This document shows, piece after piece, positions 1 through 13,743 of a stretch of 64,000 nt of DNA. Each line of letters opens with the position of its first letter. Position 1 is the first letter of the stretch. The position numbers and the translations under genes are program-made. The DNA comes from Lagopus muta. Taxonomy: Eukaryota; Chordata; Aves; Galliformes; Phasianidae. The stretch covers positions 89,002,788 through 89,066,787 of the forward strand of contig NC_064435.1 in the NCBI RefSeq assembly GCF_023343835.1, given 5' to 3'. The notes under the pieces are model-generated. The model was not told the origin of the DNA, ran no database searches, and worked only from the letters and a program-made list of their open reading frames with translations.

Positions 1-3000
1 CACAGGCAAGCATATGCAAAGTATCTTTTTTAATGCTATGTAATGGGAAATGAGTTTGTTCCCAAAGCTATGAAAACAGTGCCCAGTGGTTGAGTTACCT
101 ACTAACTCAACAACAGTTGAGTTTTCAACAGTTTGGACGCTGTAGAAAAATAAGGCAGTTCCCTGATTTAGAAACACTTCTTTGTTTTGTTTTTTTAAAC
201 TGCTTTTTGTTCCACAGGATAATGGTGCAGAAGCTTAAACTTATGGCCATCCTGAAACTCTGTGAGAATCATTTTGAGATAACTCTGTTTTTTTTTGCCT
301 ACCATAATACAAATCTCACTGACAGATGACAAATTAAGATATTAAAGATACAAGAAATAATGTGAAAAGACAACCCTGTGGCAGACACTAGGCTACGTTC
401 ATGAAAACATGGCTGTAACACCAGGATCTGATAGAGCCTTAGAGTTGTTATTTCAACAGAGCACTTCTGCCTCTCCTTTTTAATCAAAGCAGGAAATTAA
501 TCTACAAAAGAAAAAAGGAAATAAATGAAGAGAAAGGCAAGATTTTGTTGAAGGATCTCTTGAATCTAGAAAACTGAGTAGTTTTGTTCCATCTGCACTG
601 GTTAACTGAAAAACAGGCAGCACATTTACAAACCTTGCCTCAAACACATCATGGCTGTAATGGTAAAATCACTATTAGGATTTAGAAGAATCCCCACATC
701 ACCAGCCCTTCGAAAAATGAGGCTGATAATAGTACCTAGACAGAGAATAAAAGAGAGCTCCCTTTGATCTCATTTCATTTCTAATTGCAAAATGACATGT
801 GAAGAGAAACCCAGTGAGTCATAGCCAAATAACATGATTTAGTGCAACAGCAGGAAGAATTATTAAGGAAACCAAATTGCTATAATACCCTAGGCAAAAA
901 TTTACATGAGCTTGAACTTAGGTCTTTTCAGCTGCAACAGCAAGCATGGCAGTTCGGCTAGGTGAGCTTTGGAAAGAGAATAAGCACAAAATTTGAAATG
1001 AAGAATAATTGCTCAGACTGAAATTGCTCCAGGAGAAACCTCTTTGTTTACAACCTCTACTTGAACATTTTTAATGATTCTCCAAGAGAAGCAAAGCACC
1101 CTCCTCTCCACAGTATTTTTTCATCTGGATTTAATGATCTCCATAGACCATCACTGCACAAAACTTAGAAATAAATAATGGATGATTTTACACAGTCTGA
1201 GCTGGCTGAGTCATCTCAGATAGACTATTAAAACAGTATCACGAGCTCAGCTGGTACAACATGCCTAGAAATGCCCAGGTCTTCCTGCAACCAGAGCCTT
1301 TATTCCACTCAGACTGAGATGGAAAGAAAACAAACAAATTAAGGGAAATGTGAGGTTTGAGGTTTTTTATTTCTTTCCACTTTTCTTTGCAAATGCTCTT
1401 CCGCTAAAGCAACGTGGTTCAAGTCACACACTTCTCTGTACCTATTATCCAGGAGAGGAAGAAAAGCTGAACTATCCCAGTAAAAGAAGAAAGCTCCTCA
1501 TTCAGGAGAGTGAAGTCAATGGCAGTGCTTCTGGGACACTCACAAGGGTGTTCTGCAATCACGGATCATGGCACTGCCTAGGTAAAATGGAGTTCCCTTC
1601 TCGTTTTGTGAGCGTAGGTTATACCATAACTCTGCTGCTTACGTTTAAGAGGGGCTCTAACCACAACACTGTAAGTAATCAAAAAATATCTGACACTACT
1701 GTGTCCCCTGCCATAATACTTAAGCACATCTCATGGCTCTAATTAGGAAAAAAAAAATGAGCTACTGTATATTTCAAGACATCTCTAAACAGAAGATTTT
1801 TATACCAATAAGTAAAATACATGTAGAGCTAGAAAGAATTTATCAACCAAATGGGAAAAAACAGCCCAACTAGATGCTTCTGTTTGGGGAGCAGCAGCAG
1901 ATTTACACACAAAACAGATTTTCAGTGATTCAGTCTTAAGGTAAGTTAATAGTAGAACTCTTAGCAGCACACTGTTCCTAGTGTAGAGCCAGACTAAATT
2001 ACATTAGATCTGACAATTTCAGACAAGATCGTACATCAGACAGGTTATGGGCCTACCTGCAAAAAATTATATTATCCATACACATACTGCAACTTTCCCT
2101 GGAGAGAGTTGTTACCAGGATAACACTCATCTAGTTGTCCCATAGCCTGTAGTTTATCATCTTATTCTGAGCATCTCCTTTGTACAAGCTTCAAGCTGAA
2201 CAAAAAGTGCACTTCAAGCATACAAACCAAAGCAAGTTTTTGATGGGTTAGCTGGCTGACTGCATCTGGTTCTGGTGTAAATGAATAAGAGAAGATATTC
2301 TTTCTGGCTGTAGTTACATGCTGGATTGCATCTGCAACACCATAAAACCCAGTCACAGGAGAGTCGATCAGGATCGCTCTCAAATTCTCTTCACGCCAAT
2401 AGAATGTTGGGGGACAGAAAGGGAACAACAGCACCAGTTTGCTGCCAACTGACATCAGGTTGTTTTTTTTTCAGTAGGAAGTGCCCTGGGATCAGTAAAA
2501 ATGCCAGAGGAGATCCAGCACCTACTGAAATTAACAATTAAGAGCTCTGTCACTTTCTGAAAGGAATGCTGGAAACTCCTCACTTAGAGAAAGAACCACA
2601 TTTAATAAGCAGCTCACGGACTCCAGTATCCTGGTTTCCCTGTTTCCCACACATAGCTAATCATAGACAAGTTAGAAAAAGTCAGGAAATGAATGACTGC
2701 ACCCTTTTTGCTCCCATAGAATTTTGCATTTGAAGAATTACCAGTTTCCATAATAAACTTAAAAAAAGCCAACAAAAAAAAACAACACAGCACAGCATCC
2801 AAGACCAACAGGTTCCATCCCACGCCCCTCCTCATAAAGGTAAAAACTGTGGACAATTCCTTCACAAGGAAAAATGAGACAGATGTTTTTTCACTTGAGC
2901 GGAAAATGTTTAATCTGTTCCACCTAAAGAACAATAATCAGACGTCTAAAATCCAGACAGCTAACACAAAGATAGCAGCATCCTGAGCTATGCATGTAGA

Positions 3001-4051
3001 AATCTACTTTAACCCAAGATGTATCATCCCATTGGTACCACCTACACCTCCAAAATCTCCTGTACAACACGGTCATCTAAACTCCATGCAGCATTACAGA
3101 ACAGGCATAGTAATATCCCATTCATTAGTCCTCTACTGCTAGTAATCAAAATTGATTACTCTTTCAATGTAATGATGCTTGTAGATTGGGCTGGGATCAA
3201 GCAAAGTACAATTGGGTACCTCTAAGAGGCATCAGAACACTGGCTGATATATGTAAAAATAAGCAAAAGATAAATAAGAAAATCCTGAAGTCTGTTTATG
3301 AAAGCTAGTCCTCATTAAATTACTGCAAATTAATTATTCAAAATGAGATAGAACATCCAGCTCCCATTTGAAAGAACAGCATTGCAAGACTTTCTCATTC
3401 ACTGACTCATCTGAAAATAATGTTTAATGAAATCAAACACAAATAACAGCAGCAAAAGAACACACACCAAAAAAATCACATGCAAGCTCCGAGATATGGA
3501 AAAGAGTTGACAAAAAGTAATCACTTTTGGGCATCTGAACAGTAAAAATGCCTTAAAAATGGCCATTTATATATGTCTGAGAATTCTGGTGAAAACAGCA
3601 TATTCGGAAAATGTGGAAGTAGAGAAGGGAAGGAGAAATTGAAATGATAAAGAAAAAGGAGTAGGAGCATAAAAATCTTATTACTAATGCCTCGGGAATA
3701 ATGTTATATTTTTAAAAACTGGTACCATCTTCCAATCTTTTTAAGTGTCCTGTCAGTTTCTCAGTTCAAAATGTACACTGCCATAACTATCCAGTTTTCT
3801 GATGTTTTTTATAGTTGGATTCATTAGGACATATCTTTTCCTGTCTTGTACCTTCTCTATTCCTAAAAATAATTGGACTAGTTTTTCAGCTCAAAGTCTT
3901 GTAGTATTACCAGTGTTTAGCAGCAAAGAAAGATTAACACCTTAACAGATAATAGCATGCAAACTCAAAAAATGAGCACTTTACAACATACCGTGAAGTT
4001 ATTTTTTATCAGGCAATGGATGACTGAAGTTCTGTTCAGATGGCAGTCAGC

Positions 4052-4085
4052 TGAAGCAATATTCTTCATGAAGCAATATACTTCA
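4052..4085. repeat. Tandem duplication, 17 bp x 2
   Basis: The unit tgaagcaatattcttca at 4052-4068 is followed at once by a copy with one mismatch at 4069-4085. It is a simple local duplication with no visible coding role. The unit is itself partly palindromic (tgaag...cttca). Confidence 0.85.
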
Positions 4086-4322
4086 TGAGAGGTAACAGAT
4101 CTTAACTGCCACACACTAGAATACTGCACTGAAATACAACCTGGTAGCAGGCAGTAAGGCTGCATTAAGCAAAAAGAACCTTAATAAGATTATCAGAACT
4201 TACGTATCTTCCATATCTAACTTATAAATCAAATCCTGCATAGCAAATAGATAAGATTTACTCTTACCATAACCATTATCAAGACAGGGAAAATAGATCA
4301 GCAATACCATCAGAAAAGAAAA

Positions 4323-4350
4323 GCAATGCAAGCAGCGCAATGCAAGCAGC
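4323..4350. repeat. Tandem duplication, 14 bp x 2
   Basis: Two perfect adjacent copies of gcaatgcaagcagc, at 4323-4336 and 4337-4350. This is minisatellite-like slippage with no evident function. Confidence 0.85.
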
Positions 4351-7013
4351 GCTCTCAGCCCGAAGTCAGAAATTGTGCAGTTTTAATATCCAAAAATAAA
4401 CTGAGCCATCCGCCTTAGCATGAATTAATCTTTAACTAGCCACGAAACATATATTCATAGCAGTTACCCATTTGCTGCCTATCTCGCAGGCACTGTAGCT
4501 CCCACCAAGGACTGTTCTTCCTTTGAAAATTAGAATACTTAATAACATACATCCTAGCCAGGCAATTAGAAAATCTACTTGGATGTCTTTATTTGCTACA
4601 CAGTTTAAGTCTGATAGCAACTCTTTCAGGGGGTTTTGTTAGTTTCTAAAGCATTCACAGATGTTTCAGGTTTGCATTTATTAGGAGCTCCTCTACAAAC
4701 AGTTTGACATCAGCTGTGATTTTATTTCATACTTAGCTTGTTTACTGCAGCCTTATAAAAGCCATGATGAAGGGCTTATTATAAAAATGCCCCACTTGAT
4801 ATTTCCCCCCCAGCAGCTCTAATAGATTCTTCACTCCCAGCTACTCTACCTACACTCCCCTGCAGCTGTGCTTGTTAAAATACTATTCAGCAGCATGATT
4901 TCACCTGTTTCTAGCTCACAAAGCAGACACAGCAACAATCCACACAATGAACATGAAGACTATACTTAATTCCTCCCATTTCTAAAGATGTAAGGGCTTA
5001 GGTCAGATAGGACTTGTGATGAAAACAGGATGGCTCTATTTTCATACCACTCATTTGTAAGTGTGTAATACTTTGATTCCCAATCTCATTGTCTTGGGAC
5101 ATAGTCATTCCACTTCAATCTTCCTATGCTTTTAGGAAAAGCTACAGTGCACTGAGAGCTCAAGATCTGTTTATTCTGGAATTGAGTAGAAATGTTCTTT
5201 AAGATGATTTAACAGCATGTTTTAGAAAAGCTATAGAAAAAAAAATAGTCTCTCATTATTATTCTGGAGATCTGCAATTTACAGGCCCTTTCTTTCTGAA
5301 ATAAAGTTCAAGCCTCTTAGGCACAATGCAAAAATCTCCAAGAACTCATTTTTTCAAGAATGCTTTGTGTGTTTACTAGTTGCTTGAGCTAATGGAAAAA
5401 TAAGTTCAAAATAGTGAAGTTTAATTTTGCAGTTAATAATTTATCACACATATTTTTTTAAGGATGCTAATGCCTCAGCAGAACTTACTCAGAACAATCA
5501 AGCAAATCAAACACTTATGTTTTGAAGCATTATTTCACTCCAAAGTTTGACAGCAGCTGATGGGCTATTTTGCTTCTTTTATTAGTGGATATTAAAGTAT
5601 TTAACAAGAGAGATCGTTTCTATTATCCTTGGATGCAGAGAAAGATTCTCACTGAACAACACTGTTTTGTTTGATATGATTCAGTTTGGTCCCTATGGAT
5701 CAAGGGAGTGCTAATCCCTGCAGTAGATGTTTTACATTCTTCCTTGTTCTGCTTTTCTGGCTATAAACTTGACATAATGTACATGAACAAAGATATATAC
5801 AGGAACTATGTGAAAGTCAACTGTAACTCAAACTTGCGGTGCACGGGAGTCAAAGCTTTTTGGACCAAGTTTATTCCATTTCTGTAAAAACTAGTGAATT
5901 TATCTATGAGGACAATATTAAAAACTAACTTAACAGTCCATGTGATCTGTTGGAAAAACAATCTGATTTTGTGCTGGTAGAAATGCCTTCATTCTTCATA
6001 CCTTGGTGCTGGATCTAGTGCAAACAGGAAAAGCACAGTCAGTTCATCATGTTCATGTGTGCTCATAACAGTGCATCATCATATAAACCTCCAGAGACAC
6101 CTTTGCCTTTCAGTTGCTAGAGATGTACAGTTGTGCATAAACAAATGGCAGCAGATGTCATTATTCAAGGGATGCCTTTATGCAATTGCTTGCAACATCA
6201 CAATGTTTAATGCTCTTGAGAGGTGATTTCATTTTAGTTTGAGTTTAGAGAATGATTTAAACACTGAAAAACAATTGCTCAGGAATATCTAACAATTGTT
6301 GCTTGTATAAGTGTGTATTACCTCCACAGAATGTTTCCTAGTAGAAAACATCCTAGCTTCTGCAGGAAAAGCTACTCAAGAATGATCAATAAGCAAATTT
6401 CTTGCCTCTAATCTAAACACAATTATGTGTATCAGCCAGTCTAATTGTCAGTCTTTACAACCACAACAAATAGAGAATTCCTTGGGAAGATGGGGAGATT
6501 AAACTACATTCTTGAAGGACTTGTCAAGTACTTCTGGACAAAATATTTTAAAATTGATAATACTCTGTAATAGAAAACAAAAGAAGAAAATATCACATCA
6601 TCTAAAACACACTGCAACTAACTCAGAGCCAGTATTAAAAAGTATTATATACTACTAGCTCTACTGACTTGCCTCTAAATCAGAAACAGATAAATTAACA
6701 GAGCATTGAAGACACTTGACATGACAGTTTGCAATACTCTGTCAGCCTTCCAACCAGTGCTTTTTGACTGCAGGCTACATAGTTCTACCACACTTAGCTA
6801 GATTAGAACCCAATCTAAATGAATTATGAAAGGAGATACAATTGTAGAAAGCTCACTCTTTCTCTGTTCTGTGCTGTTTGCTTCCAGCCATCTCATTTCA
6901 TAAGATATCTAACAGAATCTCTCATGATAAGGGGATGTTTTAATACAACCTACACTGAGGTGGTCTATACAAGTTAGGCCACACTCTGCTTGAGATTCAG
7001 CATAGTTCCTAAG

Positions 7014-7062
7014 GGGAAAGAAAAAAGGAAAGATAGAAAGAGAAAAAAGAAAAGAAAAACAG
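7014..7062 (+). repeat. Polypurine tract next to a CR1 fragment
   Basis: About 49 bases made almost wholly of A and G (gggg, then aaag/gaaaa runs). It lies directly 5' of the truncated CR1 copy at 7066. It may be simple sequence that grew by slippage, or the A-rich place where the CR1 copy landed. Confidence 0.6.
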
Positions 7063-7065
7063 GAC

Positions 7066-7243
7066 TGCTGGAACAGGTTACCCAAGGAGGCTGTGGATGC
7101 CCCATCCCTGGAGGCACTCAAGGCCAGGCTGGATGTGGCTCTGGGCAGCCTGCTCTGCGGGTTGGTGACCTGCACACAGCAGGGGGTTGGAACTGGGTGA
7201 GCATTGTGGTCCTTTTCAACACAGGCCATTCTAGGGTTCTAGG
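7066..7243 (+). mobile_element. CR1 LINE, 3' end fragment
   Basis: This is a 5'-truncated copy of the avian non-LTR retrotransposon CR1. The tract ggaacaggttacccaagg, the block ggaggcactcaaggccaggc, the run gcagggggttggaactgg and the end caggccattctagg are all typical of the CR1 terminal region, which encodes the last reverse-transcriptase ORF codons and a short 3' UTR. The octamer-like tail (attctagg/gttctagg) marks its 3' end. No intact reading frame remains. Confidence 0.9.
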
Positions 7244-8407
7244 AACAGCTTACAAGGGTTAGTGGAGAACAAGACATCAAAACTTGTATCAACACTCCTC
7301 TGTTTCCAGCAGTCCAATTAATTCTCCTGATGCTATAGATATTTCTCAGAAACACACTGTTTTCACATAGCACTTTATCTAGAGCAAATACAACTAGTCT
7401 TGCAGAATCATTCACAAGGTAAAGATTTCACATGTGAGATCAGCTAGTATTCCTCCAATTCTTCTACTAATTGCTCATTTGGCATTACCTCAGTGGTTTT
7501 AAGTGGTATGAGGTTATTCTATTTTCTCTTCCTTGTGGGGGAATCCACCTGAAAAAGAGAGAAATAAAATCACATGATATCACCAATTCCATGGATAAGC
7601 CTTGATTTTCCATTATGCCATTACTTCTATAATATTTAAGGTGAAATGAAATTAAAAATTACACACAGTTACTACATTGAATAAATTTTTAAACATTATC
7701 AATGAAAATGGAAGATAACTTAAGCAAAGTTTTCAAACCGAATTTTGTTCTTGCTTTTCCAAAACCGATTTAGAGGTGGGACCATCACACTTGGACATGG
7801 CTGTTCATGCAGCCATTTCTGAGTTCTTTTGCCATAAACACCCTTTAATTCTATTACTGTGTGGATCCATCGGTCATTAGCTAACCAAAAGTAGCAGAAA
7901 GCTTATGATGTGGTGGTTTGTCCTTAATATAAACAGAAATTAATACTGTGATTGGTTGATTCATGAAGAACACTTCTAATGGTATGAAAAATACTAGCTC
8001 ATAAAGAATTTGTTTGAAAGTTATTTTTCTGCAGTGTCTGTATATCAAGTGAATTTGTACCTTTTGTTAGAAAGACCTTGTTGCATCAACCACCTATAAA
8101 CTGTATTTCTCTGTCATCACAAAAGAGGAACAATGCAGACCTGACTTGCTTACAGTGAATGACAGGCTTCATTCCAGACACACAGGGATGAGAATATCTC
8201 ATCTTAAAATAATTGTTGTTTTCTAACAGTTTCCCTGAAGTTTTCATTAATCATCCATGGAGAAATTTACATATACTTGAAGGGGCCCAAAAAATTATTG
8301 ACTGGCACAAATTGCTAAAGGTTTCCACATATAAAAATATTTATAGACTAATTATTTCAATGTCCATATTGATTTTTTTTTTTTTTGCTTTTTGCTATCA
8401 TTAATGA
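7244..8407. other. Intergenic DNA, nothing recognised
   Basis: AT-rich sequence between two CR1 copies. I see no coding exon, RNA gene or repeat family that I can name. A run of 14 T ends just before the CR1 copy at 8408. Confidence 0.5.
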
Positions 8408-9247
8408 AGTGTTGATCTGCCTGAGGGAAGGAAGGCCTTTCAGAGCAATCTGGGTATGGGTAGGCTGGGTAGCTGCAATGAAATTCAACAAGACCAAGTG
8501 CTGGGTCCTGTACTTTGGCCACAACAACCCTAGGAAGTGCTACAGGTTTGGGGCAGAGTGGCTGGAGGACTGTGTAGAAGAACTGGGGATACTGATTGAC
8601 ACTTGGCTGAACATAAGCCAGCAGAGCACCCAGGTGGCCAAGAAGGCCAATGGCATGATACCCTAACTTGTATCAGAAATGGTGTTGTCAGCAGGAACAA
8701 GGAAGTGATCGGCCCTCTGTACTCAGCACTGATGAGGACACACTTCAAGTACTTTGCTCAGTTTTTGGGCCCCTCACTACAAGAAAGACATTGAGGAACG
8801 TGTCCAGAGAAGGGCAGCGAAGCTGCGAGGACTCTGGAGTACAAGTCTTATGAGGAGTGACTGAGGGAGCTGGGATTGTTTAGTCTGGAAAAGAGGAGGC
8901 TCAGGGGAGACCTCATTGCTCTCTACAAATACCTGAAAGGAGGTTGTGGTGAGGTGGGAGTCAGCCTCTTCTCCCATGTAACTAATGATAGCACTAAAGG
9001 GAATGGCCTCACGTTGTGCCAGCGGAGATTCAGATTGGATGTTAGGAAATACTTCTCTGAGAGAGTTGGCAGGTGCTGGAATGGACTGCCCAAGGAGATA
9101 GTAGAGTCACCAGCCCTGGAGGGGTTTAAGAAACATAATATATTGTGCTGAGGGACATGGTTTGGTGGGAAATACTGGTGATAGGTGGACGATTGGACTG
9201 GATGTTCTTAGAGATCTTTTCCAACCTTGATGGTTCTGTGATTCTGT
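8408..9247 (+). mobile_element. CR1 LINE, decayed 3' segment (RT C-terminus and tail)
   Basis: About 840 bp of CR1 in sense orientation. Broken reading frames show pieces of the CR1 ORF2 C-terminal region: an [16 protein letters not shown]-like stretch near 8480-8530, a [22 protein letters not shown] stretch spread over 8876-8945, and a [17 protein letters not shown] stretch near 9078-9125. Frameshifts and stops separate these pieces. It ends in the usual CR1 tail (ttttccaaccttgatggttctgtgattctgt). It is a 5'-truncated, inactive pseudo-copy. Confidence 0.93.
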
Positions 9248-12200
9248 CATTACTGAATGAAGAATGTTTCTCATTAGCAAACCTGCAAATGCATCCTGAG
9301 ACACCGTGTAGGCAAAAAAATTTAGAGCTTAGTGCTTCAGCAAAGGGGCATCTACATTTGTCAGCCAAAAATTTATGTTTTCTGTAGTCGGTTTGCAATT
9401 ATATGTAAAAACGTGCTCACTGACAGACAAACACTGGATCACTACACAATATGCAATTCTCTCTAACTGCTGCTCATCTTGCATGGCCATGGGAAAGGAA
9501 CAAGGAAAACAAAGGCTGCACTTGGATTGCATTTTGTCAAAAACATGAACAGTTAGGTAAAAAGTGGAGAAGGAAAAAAGATGTGGGTGAATAAATAAAT
9601 AAAAGATAATGAGAGAAACTTTGTCGAAAATGTTGTGTCCAGTTAAATCCAAGTTAGTTTGTTACACTCAAAGAAAGAACAGCATATACACACAAACAAT
9701 ATTTCTACTTAAATCTGGGTTCAAATCAAGCTATCAACACTCACAGATGGTATTGAGAAACTACTCTAGAATGCCTAAAAGCCAACATCTTCACCTCAGC
9801 TCAAACGACGTTACATACTCACATCAATTCTGCCAAGGTGTGCCACACTGGAGTCCCACAGTTAGATTAGTGAAATAATGAAGACATTTAAAATCAGCTC
9901 AAGGTCCCTGCCACACTGGAATATAAAAGCTTTCAGCCATGACTCTGAGCTTCTTTCACAGCTCTTCCGTGGCAACTGCAGGAACTGAATCATGAAGCAT
10001 TCACAGGAGACCAGAGTCCCAAAAAAGCCTGTGATTCACTCGACAGTGCTCTGTTGTTTTAGGGTGGTAGATAGGATAACCAGCACTCATGACAGTGAGC
10101 AAATCTGACTTGTCAACCTGATATTTTTCCAACGCTGAACTCAGAAGCCTGCAAGAAATCTTACTCATGTTTGCAGTGCTTGCGGGCTTAGAGACTGGTA
10201 GAACTAAGATTGACGCTGCTGGAGCTCTGCACCTTCGGTCACCGGAGTTAAGTGAAGCATACAATGTATTTATAGTTGTCTGAATTCTCATGTTCTCTGG
10301 ATCAGTGCCCACAGGAACCTGAAGGACTTTCTGCATTCTCTTCAAGAGATTTTTTTCTTTTCTTAAGGATCTAAATAACGTGTGCTTCAAAACAACCTCT
10401 ACGCCTATGCTTCAGCAGCTGTGTTTGTCACAGTCATGTCTTTATGAGTGAAAAAATACAGCGTATGAGGTGGTTGCTATAAAGTGCATCTAGTTGTCAG
10501 ATTTTGAAGAAATGAAGAAAAATCACATGAAGGAAAAAAAGGCCTATTCTTGCTTTAATGCTTTACAAATTTCTTACCGCTATATCACTACTATAATCCT
10601 TGCTGGTACTTTAGTACTGACAGTGCAGTGCAAATTAAGAGAAATGCAGTCAGAAATGGACTGGTGAAGATGGCTTGAAGCTTTAGCAGCTCTCCAAAGA
10701 AGCCTCTGAAAAAAATAAAATGATAACAGATATGTGAGAGGAATACACCTCCCTAACCAAATCATCTCCCTTCGGAAGCAGCGACTGTAGGATGACTTAT
10801 GGGCATTAACCATTTCAGGTGGTTATCTGAATTTCTTCTTCAGGCAGACTGAATGACAGAAAATGCAAACATCATCCCTCTGAATTGGAAAGGAATATAG
10901 AAAGGAGCAACAACCAGATCTCTTTCCTCTGCTCCCTGGAACAAATCTGGCATGATCTTGATGATGCTCCTTTTTAGGTATTACAGTGGAAGAAAGTTAT
11001 TTATATTCATATATTTACTTACACACACACACACACATGTGCACACAATCCAGAATAGGAACATTAAGATGCAATCCAGATCCTCACAACTGGGGTGAGT
11101 GGAACCTTAAGAAACAGCATCAAGGATCAGTGACAAACCAGCATAACAGAGTATGTAGAGATTTGTGGTTAAATACTCATCTTAGAACTAATAAAACAGA
11201 GGGGACAAGAGAAAGAAATAAAGCTGTTCTGCAAACAAGCAGATTTCAGCCAACCTGCTTTTTGTACTTCTGTCCATAATGGAGCTGGTGCTTTTCCATG
11301 GCACTGAAACTGTCATTGAATTGATTGCCTCAGTTGCCAGGGAAACCAAAAGCATGAAGATAACAGATACTACTTAGCTTACCACTTAGATACTACTGAA
11401 AAGTTTGGCAAATAAAATTGTTTGACATGAAAATCATGTTGCCACAAGTTAGTTAACAGCTACACTGAGTTTTAGAAAAAATAATTAGATAAGATTTTAC
11501 CTTTTCTTCCTTCTAGCTTTGTGCACTCCAACTTGCTTGGCTATCAGTATCACTGTGTAGCATTTGCTTTATTTTTTTTCCAGACATACAAGGTAGATTA
11601 CACAAGAGTCTTTTTAATACTATGGCATGGATCTGGGCATTTTAAAATCATCACAGATGATGAAAAATGAGATTTGAGTTTGAGAATTTTTTAAGTCAAA
11701 CACATTTAAGGTGATTCTATCTTTGCTTCCAGAAACTGTAAGTTATGGAAGATTTTCCTAACAACCTCATAAACCAAATTGGCATGTTAGAAATCATTAT
11801 GTTTTCAGGAACCTATGCTTGTATAGAAAACATTTGTTGTTGGGAGAATCATAAACATTCCTGGTTATCACAAGAGATCCTACTAAAGCTGCTCAGGGCA
11901 AGCTTGATGCAAAATTCTGAAATTACTTGTAAGCTTATGTAGCATGCAACTTTTTTTTTTACAGAATCCTTCTTACATGTTGTGTCAGATTACTTCATTT
12001 AGACAAAAAGAAGGGGAAAAAAGGCTTGTTTCCTAAAATACTGGAAAGTATAAAGGAACTGTAAATCTTGTCCTTTTGCACAAGTTCTATGTTCACAGCA
12101 TGAGTCATATATATCAAAAGCAACCACACAAGGATCAGGCTCCAGGCACATTTACTTACAGAAGGCTTGAGGAGTTATTTCTGCACTGTAACCACAGATA

Positions 12201-12732
12201 ACCTGTGCTCAGACTCCTTGTTGCCATAGAAATCTCATGCCAGCATCCACGATCTGCCTCACATCCCCTATAGCCCCTTGCCTGCTCCAGTTCCCGTGGG
12301 CCTGCAGTCCCTCAACACAAGCAGGTCGCTGTTGCTGGCAGGACTGGAACATACTTGACCCTGCTACATGGTTACAGGAAGGCCCAAGGAGTGAATTTTT
12401 GGCTTACTTGACTGAAAGTCTTCTTCCACCTGGCCCAGAGGTTTCTAAAGTCATATCTTGTTGCATAATTAGTAGCAGTAATTACAGACACTACTGTGTC
12501 AGGTAGAGGGTTAGTAACATATAGGAAGCTCTTTGTCAATTGACAAAAACTTGTTCCCACTGGAAGGAAAGACTAGCACAAGTCTTCTGGCTCCTTGTTC
12601 TCATGGGAGAGCCATTTATAGAGGTCATTTAGAGACAGAGCTTAAAGGTGCATCCAAAACAAAAAAAAGTAAAACTACAAGAACAACAGAAAGTGGAAAG
12701 GGGGATGTAAGCATACCAGTTGAGAACACAAC
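9248..12732. other. Intergenic DNA with an AC repeat and one odd minus-strand frame
   Basis: No recognised gene. A minus-strand open frame at 10001-10390 (129 codons from a TTG; the first ATG is well inside it) matches no family I know. Its DNA is a little richer in CG than its surroundings. An (AC)8 tract lies at 11021-11037. I would treat the frame as chance until transcript data say otherwise. Confidence 0.5.
11021..11037. repeat. (AC)8 microsatellite
   Basis: Seventeen bases of perfect AC dinucleotide repeat, followed by tgtgcacacaa. Confidence 0.9.
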
Positions 12733-13062
12733 ACAGAATGACTGAGGTTGGAAGGGACCTCTGGGTCCATCTGATCCAGCTCCTGGGACACCCAGAGCAG
12801 GTCCCACATCCCTGTGCTCATCCAGCCCACACATCAGCAGCTTTTCTGTGAGGATCTTACGGAGGATAATATCAAAGACCTTAGTGAAGCCCAGGTAGAT
12901 GACACACACTGCGCTTCCCTCATCAATAAAATAAGAGGGATTGTTTCTAATTTCCCATTTTTCTGGTACTGGGAAGATTGGTGAGCTGCTTTAACCTCTA
13001 CTGGTGTCTGGAGCCTACAGACCTTGAGCATGCCCACCAGGGCACCAGCAAAAATCCCACTA
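12733..13062 (-). mobile_element. CR1-related LINE fragment, reverse orientation
   Basis: It begins with cagaatgactgaggttgg followed by aagggacctctgggtcc, the reverse complement of a CR1 tail. It continues into a minus-strand stretch whose translation (IYLGFTKVFDIILRKIL, near 12860-12905) recalls the reverse-transcriptase core Y-x-D-F-x-K-A-F-D, with the first aspartate changed to glycine. The copy is decayed and interrupted. Confidence 0.75.
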
Positions 13063-13229
13063 CTCAAGATCAAGTAGTGCAGAGTAGCTTGGTGTTTTCT
13101 AACAGGAGAGCTGCTCTCTATAACACTGTTGTAAGTTGCTTAATTACTACCTATGTATTATCCTAATTAGAAGCATCAGGAAGAATTAAGATTATTTTAA
13201 TGTATCTCTACAGTTACAAATCTTCATAT

Positions 13230-13234
13230 AAGAG
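13230..13234. repeat. 5' target-site duplication of the solo LTR
   Basis: AAGAG, identical to 13744-13748 on the far side of the LTR. A 5-bp duplication fits several ERV classes but not the 6-bp type of alpharetroviruses. Confidence 0.85.
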
Positions 13235-13743
13235 TGTCATGGTTCTGTGGTTTTTGTTATCAGTATTCCACATCGTAACATCATGTAGTGCACTGGGAGT
13301 TAAAGAGTTAATGCTCCAGTTCCATGTACCTGGTTCTCAGAAGAGAAGACCTACCTACTGCATAGCCCAGGGGACTTTGCGTTATTCTGTTACTGTTTTC
13401 CGTTCAGAGGGAAAGATAAAACTGTTCAAAGATCATGAGACATCCCTTTTTTTCCCCTTCTGTTTGGCCTGGCTAGACATCTTGTCACAGCATTAGATTA
13501 AGGCCTTTGGCTTTCAGGCATTCTCATTTTATTTGATTTATTAACTTCAATTCTAATTACGTTGTATCATAGTGTGTTATCTTGCATTCCGATATCTTTT
13601 CTAAGTAAATTAGTTTGTTTCTCCTCAGATCGTTGCCTCTCTCCACTCTTTTTCCCTTCTTCCCTTTCTCGTGGTGTAGGTCTGTGGGTCCCCCTGCCCC
13701 ATAGTCACAGAACTGGGCTGAACCAGCCTGTAAACCATTGACA
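13235..13743 (+). mobile_element. Solo LTR of an endogenous retrovirus
   Basis: A 509-bp element begins TGTCATGG and ends CCATTGACA, so its ends form the TG...CA terminal inverted repeat of an LTR (TGTCA/TGACA). The five bases just outside it are identical on both sides (AAGAG at 13230-13234 and 13744-13748), a target-site duplication left by retroviral integrase. No internal gag, pol or env sequence and no second LTR is present, so the provirus was reduced to one LTR by LTR-LTR recombination. From its general look I take it for an avian ERV LTR of several hundred copies. The plus orientation is my inference, and the family name is not certain. Confidence 0.88.

Larger units (their letters stand above)
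1..7013. other. AT-rich intergenic DNA, no gene recognised
   Basis: No open frame here shows a recognisable family, a splice-bounded exon or a conserved motif. The longest frame (1350-1742, +) starts at a non-ATG codon and has a random-looking composition. The only structure I can point to is two short tandem duplications near 4.05 and 4.32 kb, listed separately. No CR1 tail is visible, although old decayed repeats cannot be excluded by eye. Confidence 0.6.

Noticed and set aside
1350-1742. 130-codon plus-strand frame
   Set aside because: It has a non-ATG start, an irregular composition, and no homology or neighbouring exons that I can recognise.
10001-10390. 129-codon minus-strand frame
   Set aside because: It opens at TTG with the first ATG well inside, and shows no recognised family. 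It is kept only as a remark in the intergenic entry.
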